Origin: Erigeron canadensis
Lineage: Eukaryota > Streptophyta > Magnoliopsida > Asterales > Asteraceae
DNA: 64,000 bases
Direction: 5' to 3'
Assembly: GCF_010389155.1 (NCBI RefSeq)
Contig: NC_057767.1
Coordinates: 28,925,295-28,989,294, forward strand
Under the pieces are notes generated by a model. It was given only the letters and a program-made list of their open reading frames with translations. It searched no databases and was not told the origin of the DNA. A program made the position numbers and the translations under genes. Positions 55,561 through 64,000 of this stretch are shown here, one piece after another; positions within the stretch are counted from its first letter, which is position 1; the number at the start of each line of letters is the position of its first letter.

Positions 55561-57058
55561 TTATCGTTTCATAATATCATACATTGACAACCATAAAAAA
55601 ATGTTGAAAATAGATTAATTAGTATCATGATGTCAAAGATGTAATTCAATTAGTATCTTGTTGTAATTAGTTAATATGCATATAAGCAAATTTTCATTGA
55701 AAACTAGGCATTTACGATCAAAGTTAATGTCTGTTTGTATAAACAATTAGTAACACTTCAAATTATTGTATCAAGTGATAGTTTGAAATTTAATATAAAC
55801 AGATTTGTTTAGCGGAATATAAATAATAGCTCTATATAGATTTGACTTCTCTTTAATTAGTGTAACTATATTAGTCATTTTTTACAATTTTCACGTAGTT
55901 TAATGTTTATATAAATACACACATAAAGTTAATTTAACAAAACAAAAGTAGTTAGCATTTGAACTACGTATGTCTGGGATGAAACCCAGTAATATCAAAA
56001 ACCCTCTTAATTATCCACTCCTACAAATGTCAGAAGTGTGATTATACCTTGATGGATTTTCCAAAGGTTAAAGATCTTGTCAATAGCTCACCTTTTAAAA
56101 GTTTACTTTTTGTGTTTATAGTTAACCTTTTGAATTTTTAAAATTAATTTTACATCAATATATTGAGAGTTTCGGATTATGTTCTTATAGTTAAATTTTT
56201 AGAGTTTTTCAAAGTATTTTTGTAAAATCATGGTTGAATTTTGTTATTAATATTAATAATATTTGAAACAAATATTGGATTTATGTAACAAATTTAAAAA
56301 ACTAAAATATTTAGGAAGCTAAAATCTTAAACTTTTAATATTTACTTTAATTAACATCACTTATGTAAAAGCAAATTATAATATAATAGTCAAAATTTGA
56401 AAGTTAATAATATATTTTTATAAGAGACCCTAAATTTGAACATTTAAAATTATTAGGAAAAACATATAATAAATAACATATTAAAAAGTGTCAATTAATA
56501 AGTTTTTCAATTTGCTAGGATCAACAACATAAGCAAATGTTGATTAAGTGAAATAAAACATTTCAATTGGTTAATAATTATTTAAGAAAGTCGTATTTTT
56601 GTATATATAAAAGTAAAATTATATTTTTCCGCATATTACGCGAGACAATATAAATACGCGAGATAAACATAATAAGCTTTAAGAATAACATAATATTAAA
56701 TATAGATAAAACATGTTAAAATACAATTGTATTATTATTTAAAGTTTTATTTGCATCAAAAATGGCTAGTAAGATATATAAATTTTTGTATAATGACAAT
56801 GTAGTGTTAAATACATCTAATACTGGTGAAGATAGTGATATTCAAAATTGCTCTTTAGTGTAGTTGGTTTTATAATATGGTTGTTATATATTTGTATAAT
56901 GATGATATAAAAGTAAATATAAAGAAAACACTTTATTTACTATAATGATTAAATTTCAAACCAACTCATTTAGGTGGGTTGACCACCATGACATCATTGA
57001 GTCTGTTATCTTGAGGGACGCATGTTCAATTCTTGCCATGGATAAAACTGATAGCTAA
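55561..57058. other. Non-coding AT-rich sequence
   Basis: It may be partly Helitron body. No open frame or boundary was identified. Confidence 0.35.
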
Positions 57059-57355
57059 TCATCTGTAACAACCGTCATAGAAATGTTTTAAATAAATTCC
57101 TCGAATTGTACTGTCGCCATTAGGACGATTAGACGACTCAATTTAACTTAAATTGTAGGTATATTTCAGTCCTCATTTATGTGTTTACATGAAGGCCTAT
57201 TTGATCTTAAATCTTGATTTGAATGACGAGTTTATAATTTAATACGATAACATACTAGAATTCGAGTCGTAAACGTTTGTGTTAATAAAAGTTCTAGTTC
57301 AAAAATGTTTGCAAATGGCCCTTGCATTTATGGAGTTAATTTATTATGGGAAAGG

Positions 57356-57364
57356 TATATAAAG
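57356..57364 (+). promoter_or_regulatory. TATA box in the solo LTR
   Basis: TATATAAAG is followed about 40-70 bases later by a CTTCTTCTTC/CTCTCTCTCT-rich leader, as in many retrotransposon promoters. Confidence 0.65.
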
Positions 57365-57956
57365 AAAAGATTGGAAACCCTTGAGAGAGAAACTCCTATT
57401 CACCTTCTTCTTCATCTTTCTCCTCTCTCTCTCTCTAAAACACACACTTGCAGCCACCATAAACACACACAAAAATCACCTTTTGATTTTAGGTTATTAA
57501 ACCAAAATTATTTGTACTTTTAGCATCCTTGTGATAATCAAAACATATTTCTAGCATCAAATTTCAGGTAACAACAACAAATTTTGAGTTTTTGATCAAA
57601 TTAAAAGTGTACTTTTTCAAGTTTATGTTCTTGATGATTTGGTCCAATTTTTGAATGAAAAACGTGTTCATAGCTAATGGGTTTGTGTCTAAATGTGTTT
57701 AGTAACATTTTTATGAACAAATTTGGGTCATAACATGCTTTAATCTACAAAACCCATTTTTTGAAAATAAGGGAAAACTTGTTCTTGATGTGCCACACCT
57801 TGTTCATGTTATAGATGGTCTTGAAATCGTTAAAAGTGTTAATAGTTAGTGTTATTATGTATATATGTACTAGTTTTAGGTTCTAACTTGTCCTGAAATC
57901 GATCTAGACCTTGACATTGATCTCGTGCTTGTTCTTGCCCATGAAACGGCCCTGAT

Positions 57957-58412
57957 GGGACGATCTTGAGGCCAAGATCGTCCTGGGGCAGCCTATGTTC
58001 TCTCTTGATTGCTCGTTCGATCTTGTGTGGTGTTGTGATGTTGTTGGTACGTTTAATGGGTAATTGATCCTTTGGATCGGTTTAGCTCAAACACTTGTTC
58101 TTGTAACAATCATGAGACCTGTTCCCGTCCTTGGAATGGGACGATCTGGACCAAGAAGACACTAGGACGATCTTGTATTTTAGGAACTTAAGACGACTTT
58201 GAGCTAACTTGCACCTAAGACAATCTTAAACTAAAGACTAAGGGACGATCTTGAGCCCTAGAAACCAGGACGATCTTGACCATGGTGGAACCTAGGACGG
58301 TCTTGCACCTCATATGCTAGGACGATCTTGAACTTCAAAGTCCTAGGACGATCCTGAACTTTTCCAGAGGGACGATCTTGAGCTCCTTAAACCCTAGAAC
58401 GACTTTGAAACC
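57957..58412. repeat. Degenerate tandem repeats with GGACGATCTTGA core
   Basis: About ten or more copies of RGGACGATCTTGA recur every 30-45 bases with diverged spacers. They occupy the central part of the solo LTR. Confidence 0.85.
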
Positions 58413-59130
58413 CAAACACAACCTAGCACCTATAACATATCACACTTAAAACAACCTAATCATGTACCTAATCATCAAAATCACTTCCTAACCTCATTCT
58501 CATATGATTAATCACATTCAAGGCTAAGTTATAACATTGAAGCTAGTTTTTAAAACGATCTAGAACAACGAAGATTGTGCAAACCCTAATTGAGTACACA
58601 CGAGACATGTGCTATCTAAATTACTAAAGTACGAGTTCTATGAACAAACAAAAATCGAGTTCTTAAGGCTAAAGTTCATCATTTAAAGACACGTTCAACT
58701 CATTAACACGATAAGTACTTATGTGTAAGTTCAATGACATTCAGTTCGAGTCCAGTTCACATACTTAAAGTCCATTCAAACACTTTTGAGTCAAAACGTT
58801 CAAAGATCTTTAAGGGACCAAATCATCAGTTCATCAAGGACATTTAAATGATTAATTAATCACAAGAACTAATACACGCGTTTATTTATACTCAATGACT
58901 TGTGATTAGGTTAACATCAAGACGTATTTGGATTCAAATAGATATAACCTATTTATATCGGTGCTTGTTCTCTGTGCTCGTAAACTACGCTTGTACCAGA
59001 TCATAGTGAGTCTTCGTAGCCCCTTTTTCTTACTTATGTTTTGGGGTGAAAGGAATACTACTCATACTTTTATATATGCCGTAACTCCTTTTATTACTCT
59101 ATGGCTGTTAGACTACCTTGTGTCATACTT

Positions 59131-59335
59131 GCCGGTCATGTTGATGACTGTGAGTGCACGATTGATATACATATAATAGCCGGTTATATTGATGACTGTG
59201 AGTGCTCGATTGATATTAGTCGGTCATATTGATGACTGTGAGTGCTCGATTGATATATACTTGCCGGTCATATTGATGACTGTGTGTGCACGATTGATCT
59301 ATTCTAGCCAGGTACCGTAAGTGCACGATTACACA
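59131..59335. repeat. Tandem repeats with GCCGGTCATATTGATGACTG core
   Basis: Four units start at about 59131, 59179, 59218 and 59263 (39-48 bp each). A fifth, partial unit at about 59306 keeps only GTAAGTGCACGATT. They lie near the 3' side of the solo LTR. Confidence 0.9.
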
Positions 59336-59817
59336 TAACCACATGCTTATGAGCAAAGTTGGTCTCTAGCCACATCATACTACTTTATTCTCGAATTCTA
59401 TTAACGGCATAAAACATATCTGTATAACCTATTTATGTACTCAAACCTACGAACTCACCAACCTTTGTGTTGACACGTTTAAGTATTCCTTTCAGATAAT
59501 CAAGCAAATCGTGGCTAGGATTGGTAGCATGGGACTTTTAGCAAACTGTAGGCTAGGTTTTGGAGTTTGCATGCTTTCATTTATGCTTGATGGCAATATG
59601 CCTAACCGTTTCCCCTACGTGGGAACTTATCTTACTTTGATTTGAATATCTTTGTTGAACCTATGTGTGTTGGCCCCTCTTTTGCTAAATTGACTATGTA
59701 ATCTACTGTTTATGCTTAATTTATGCACTCATTCAGTATTCCTATGTAACATCCATGTGCGCGGGTGCTTTATCTTACATCCCGAGTTTTCCGCCGCTGT
59801 CGGGGTGTTTCATCATC

Positions 59818-60149
59818 CGTGCAAAAAAACTCAACATTGAGGTTTCGTATGTATCAATTCGGTACACGGGATCAAATGATTCTCATAAATCTACCCTATG
59901 TTATATTTATGTTGTCATGTATGATCTTTATCACCAATTTTGATCATAATTATTAATCATAATCCTAATCATTAATATTTAATTTTCCATTTTATATATA
60001 GGTACAAAGATTATATACATGATACTACTCTTTTTTTTTTATTAATTCACTGATAGTTATCTTTTATCAAATAAGATTGTTTATTATATTATGTTTATTA
60101 ATTTTTTGAAAAGTATTTATTATATTATATTTAATAATTATATATTATG
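59818..60149. other. Non-coding sequence
   Basis: No feature was recognised. Confidence 0.4.
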
Positions 60150-60382
60150 AGAAAGATTTTTATGATTTATAAATATTTATGTTTCATTAATCTTGCTTTT
60201 ATATATACTTGGCGTATATCATATATATTCATAAACTATAATTTAATTGTTTCTATCAGTTGTAATCTGACAGTTTTTTATATTACCATAACTATGAATA
60301 ATAATGTAACTATCAATTATTGTTTTTATATTTATGTTTCTCAATTATCTCGCATAACCTACGGGTTTAATCTAGAATCTAG
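60150..60382 (+). mobile_element. Possible Helitron 3' end
   Basis: It ends ACGGGTTTAATCTAGAATC then TAG followed by T and resembles 18110-18217. A CTCGCATAACCTACGGG palindrome-like motif precedes the end, as in the second Helitron family. The 5' end was not found. Confidence 0.35.
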
Positions 60383-61624
60383 TATATATAGTTACAATAT
60401 GAACTCATACATGCATGAATATATATATATATATATATATTAGTTCATTATGTTTACACATTACACTGATTGATCGATCTATGACTTCCTAGGTATATAT
60501 ATATATACTTTATTAAATATACAATATTTAATTATTTAAAGTACAAGGACTAATATTATGTTTTTTTAATATTATTGATTGAATATTAATGGTGGAAAGT
60601 GTAAATTAGTGATGGAAAACAAAAAAGTGTAAATTATTTAAATTAGATGGACTAATGTTGTGTTTCTTTAATATTAAATCTGGTAATGGTACTATTATTT
60701 GGATTTAAGGGTTGTAATCAAAAGTTGGAACTCATCTAACGGTCATTGTTTCTCCATAAAAGAATTTAGGACCTTGTTATATATATATTGGTAGATTTAT
60801 TATTTATTATTATTATTATTAGTTTACTATTATTGAATAAAATAATATTTTAAATTTCATAATATATATCATGAGTATTTATCGAACTAATTTCCCATTT
60901 TCATCCAATCAGCCGTGAGGCCCATTCTATATGCAAATTATGAAAACAAACCATAACGGGCCGGCCATATTGGGCCAAGGTAAAGTCAATGGTCGAATTC
61001 GGATTCATCTATCCATAATTTTGGTACTATACCCAGATTATCGGCTCTACGACGTGCCCTTCATATTTTCCGCTAGCTTCATTTTGCTTCGACGAAAGTT
61101 TGTAACATCTTTTTATATAATAGTAAATACAAAATCTGTCAAAGTATAATATTTTTTTTAGAACAACATTATATCCTATTTCTACTCATAAATATCTGTG
61201 TCTCGGGACCCTCAAAAACCTTTCTATTTATCGATCCCGCAAATATGTGAAATATGACTCGAACACAGATTAAATACTCTTAAGGTAAAGAACCTTACAA
61301 ATGGGCCATCAATTTTGTTTTCATTTAGGCTAACCAACTTTACAAATTTCCTAATAGGCCATAAAAGTATAAATTCGATTTGAAGTTTACCAATTCTAAC
61401 AAAAAAACAACTTGCAAAACTGTTTAACATTACAAAAGTATCACCTTCCAACAAATTATAGCAATGTGGTTAATGTATTTATTAAACCATGTATTAGAGA
61501 AGGAATTTCTTTAATTGGCACTTTAACAATGGACATAATAAGTATGATACATCTAAATTAAAATTTAACATTTTAATTTTTTTTAAAAAGGGATACTTCA
61601 GTCTTTTACCAAATCTTGGATATA
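60383..61624. other. Non-coding AT-rich sequence
   Basis: It contains (AT)n near 60420-60440 and (TTA)n near 60805-60825. No gene was recognised. Confidence 0.45.
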
Positions 61625-61633
61625 AATATTTAT

Positions 61634-63001
61634 GGGATTTTTGCATAAATCCCCTTTAAAACTATACTAAGTACATATACACCCAAGCTACAATTAAATT
61701 AACAAATATCTCCATTTTATCATATAAATTTACATTTTTATCCAATCATATTTTTTTAATTAAAAATACTTAAATTTTTGATAATTTTTCCCTCTCATTC
61801 TTAACCACCATCCATTCAAGATTCATCCAATTCATAACACCTTAATATCTAAATAAATTATCAAATTCAATTCAAAGAGTAATATCTTAAATGGATTAAA
61901 GGCTCGTGATCTTTAATATTTTACACGATGTTCCATCTCAGTTCTTTATCCTGCAATTAAACGGACACAGTTATGGGTTGCTATTGTGTACGTGTCTCAA
62001 TAGTGAATTCCGTACATCTCATAACTATATATGCCTCACTGATAAATGGTAATACGACGTCGATCGGTGAGTGTAATCATATTTGGAACATAACAATTGT
62101 ATGCTAAGATAATATTTTACACATGCCAATGTTGACACGAATGAACTAGATCAGTTGCTTCTCCATATTCTATATGAACTTAACATATTTGCAAGATCAT
62201 ATATCATGTCCATTTTTATACAACAATATATTCCAAAAAGCGTATATTAAACATAAAAGGATAATGACAAATCAGAATTGTAAAATCAAAAAAGTATATA
62301 CTACTACTACTGCTACTGCTACTGTTACTGCTACTGCTACTGCTACTGCTACTGCTACTGCTACTGCTACTGCTACTGCTGCTGCTGCTACTGCTGCTGC
62401 TACTACTGCTACTGCTGCTGCTACTGCTACTGCTACTACTCCTGCTCCTGCTACTGCTACTACTACTACTGCTGCTACTACCACTGCTACTACTGCTACT
62501 GCTACTACTGCTGCTACTGCTACTACTGCTACTGCTGCTACTGCTACTGCTACTACTGCTACTACTGCTACTGCTACTACTACTGCTACTACTGCTACTA
62601 CTATTACTGCTACTACTGCTACTACTACTACTATAATGACGAACAAGAAAGTGATTAAAATTGTGAAATAAAATAAGTATTAGGATTACCATATAAAAGA
62701 GAAAAACAATGATTACAACAATGTATCGGATAGGGTTTGATTAAAACATTTACGTGATTGAAAAACTCTGTACCAATTCTTGAATAATTGTTTAATTGAT
62801 TGAGAGATTAAGGAGACATATTTAAGAAGACTCAATAACCTAAATCGAGGGATTATTTGGGGCTCAATCTAGAATGGAGGGAAAAGGATATAATGGTCCT
62901 AAGATGAGAAATACTAATATTGGGGATATTTGTTAATTTAATTGTAGTTTGGGTGTATATGTAATTAGTATAGTTTTATAATGGATGTATGCAAAAATCC
63001 C
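61634..63001. mobile_element. Mutator-type element carrying a long CTA/CTG repeat (1368 bp)
   Basis: A perfect 9-bp duplication, AATATTTAT, lies at 61625-61633 and 63002-63010. Terminal inverted repeats of about 85 bp start GGGATTTTTGCATAAATCC on the left and, reverse-complemented, GGGATTTTTGCATACATCC on the right. They share AAAACTATACTAA and ACATATACACCCAA further in. No transposase is present. Confidence 0.93.
62300..62633. repeat. Imperfect (CTA/CTG)n trinucleotide array of about 330 bp
   Basis: An almost unbroken run of CTA and CTG triplets, with rare CTC, CCA, TTA or GTT variants. All frames stay open on both strands for long stretches (Thr/Ala-rich or Ser-rich), which is a by-product of the repeat and not a gene. 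It lies in the centre of the Mutator-type element. Confidence 0.98.
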
Positions 63002-63207
63002 AATATTTATTTCATTTTAGAACTGGAGGGATATAAATATAACATAGGGAACCTTGGAAACCCACTGGGCTTCTTTTCTTGGATACCTTTCATGTCTTTT
63101 CCATCTATAATTCTTTGGTCATGAAATGGGCCATTCAACAGAAAAGTCAAAAAGTAATTAAAATTTCTACTGTATATTCCAACAAGAAATCAAGGATGGT
63201 GCTTGAC

Positions 63208-63605
63208 TGCTTGCATAGTCGCATGTTACTGTGAAAACTTGTTCTTTTTAAACAACAATTTATTTCAAGAACGAACGGAGTAACATCTAATTTTAAGGAA
63301 AGGGTGAAATGACAAGCTTTGCATCTGAAACAGTAAAAATTTATATTGGCTAATGTAAATCGGTAAGATAAACTAACTTAGTTTTAAATTCAATCAATTC
63401 AGGGTGGTTGCGTAGTTACGAGTTACTATGAAAACTTGTTCTTCTTGAGAGACTATTCATTTGGGACAAATATTGGAGTGTTATATATATAGTTAAAAGA
63501 AAAAAAAAGGCTGAAATACCACTCATGCATGTGAAAGGTAATTTACTTCGGCTAACGTATAAATTTTTTAAAACATAGTAACTTGGTTTTGAATTCAACC
63601 AATTC
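63208..63605. repeat. Diverged tandem duplication of about 200 bp
   Basis: TGTGAAAACTTGTTCTT (about 63240) and TATGAAAACTTGTTCTT (about 63426) begin two units. Both run on to an AACTTRGTTTT...TTCAAYCAATTCA end (about 63375 and 63580). Confidence 0.7.
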
Positions 63606-64000
63606 AATTTTATGTGACTTTTTTATAATGGTAAATTTAGATTCAACGACATTGCTTCTTTAAAATAACTCTCTTCAAATAACTATCTTTTCAAGTTCAA
63701 AAAAAAACTATGTAATTTCAGGAAAAATACTATCTCCAACATATAGCATTTTCAAATTCAACCTTAAAGTCTCAATTCTCCTAAGTAGTATTAATACATC
63801 TACTCAATTAAATAGTCAACAAACTAACTAATTATAATTATACTAACTAATGGGTATGGGTTATATTCTTTTCTTATTTTATTTTTTTAAAAGGTGAATT
63901 TCGCATGAAACTTCGTGTCGTAATTCGACAACGAGAGGTATAGTATACGTTGTTTTAACTGGGCCCGCGCTAGAGAGCTCTCTCGGAGTAGAAATGTTTA
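63606..64000. other. Non-coding sequence to the window end
   Basis: No gene was recognised. A GC-richer stretch at 63895-63990 may be the edge of another repeat that continues outside the window. Confidence 0.35.

Larger units (their letters stand above)
57064..59812. mobile_element. Solo LTR of a large LTR retrotransposon (2749 bp)
   Basis: It starts TGTAACAACC and ends GGGGTGTTTCA, the usual TG...CA. A perfect 5-bp duplication, TCATC, lies at 57059-57063 and 59813-59817. No internal domain, PBS or second LTR is present, so the inner part was probably lost by recombination between LTRs. A TATA box (57356-57364) with a CT-rich leader indicates plus-strand orientation. Two internal tandem-repeat zones occur. 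Which LTR lineage it belongs to cannot be told without the coding part. Confidence 0.85.

Noticed and set aside
57305..57523. 72-codon frame near a TATA box
   Set aside because: It lies in the leader region of the solo LTR and includes a CT-rich low-complexity run; no protein motif.
59131..59335. Regular repeats considered as a CRISPR array
   Set aside because: The units are contiguous, diverged tandem repeats within a plant LTR, without spacers or cas genes.
60147..60443. 98-codon frame rich in Ile, Tyr and Asn
   Set aside because: It follows from AT-rich sequence ending in an (AT)n run and has no conserved features.
62174..62692. Long open frames on both strands over the CTA/CTG array
   Set aside because: They encode only Thr/Ala, Ser or Val/Ala runs created by the trinucleotide repeat. 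No start context, motif or conservation supports a protein.

Overview
This 64-kb window is nuclear DNA of a flowering plant, most likely a eudicot. It is AT-rich, its genes have GT-AG introns, and it is crowded with typical plant transposons. The style of the LINE and Ty3/gypsy proteins resembles asterids (for example Asteraceae), but that is a weak inference from memory. No rRNA, tRNA or CRISPR signals were found.

Only three genes look intact. An ENTH-domain (epsin-like) protein occupies 36606-38100 (+, four exons). KIN17, a DNA/RNA-metabolism zinc-finger protein, occupies 42501-43679 (-, one uninterrupted coding exon). A SIAMESE-related CDK inhibitor occupies 52112-52570 (+, intronless). 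They do unrelated jobs: membrane traffic, genome maintenance and cell-cycle exit.

Layout. 0.5-4.9 kb: a decayed Ty3/gypsy retrotransposon. 5.5-7.6 kb: a hAT-like repeat, a broken SIS-domain sugar-phosphate isomerase gene and a Tourist-like MITE. 8.7-12.7 kb: a short tandem duplication followed by a broken LINE. 13-19.1 kb: a locally triplicated non-coding segment split by a Mutator-type element, a SINE holding a hAT, a second Mutator-type element and a MITE. 19.8-21.4 kb: a hAT element, degenerate repeats and a perfect-looking hairpin. 22.5-24.9 kb: exon fragments with introns kept, including a DUF707 piece. 25.2-26.5 kb: a CACTA end with a hAT MITE inside it, then another MITE. 27-36 kb: SINE-like sequences, several Helitrons, fragments of a metallophosphoesterase, a MAP kinase and a possible ARP5 gene, and a LINE remnant. 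36.6-43.7 kb: the ENTH gene, a broken partial KIN17 copy and the intact KIN17 gene. 45-48.2 kb: a MITE and a third LINE. 49-54.2 kb: four Helitrons around the CDK-inhibitor gene. 57-59.8 kb: a 2.75-kb solo LTR with a 5-bp target duplication. 61.6-63 kb: a Mutator-type element holding a 330-bp CTA/CTG repeat.

The main interest is the mobile DNA. Many elements can be bounded to the base by target-site duplications, insertion order can be read in nested sites, and at least two stretches carry captured host-gene exons. Family names for gene fragments come from recalled protein motifs and were not checked by any search.
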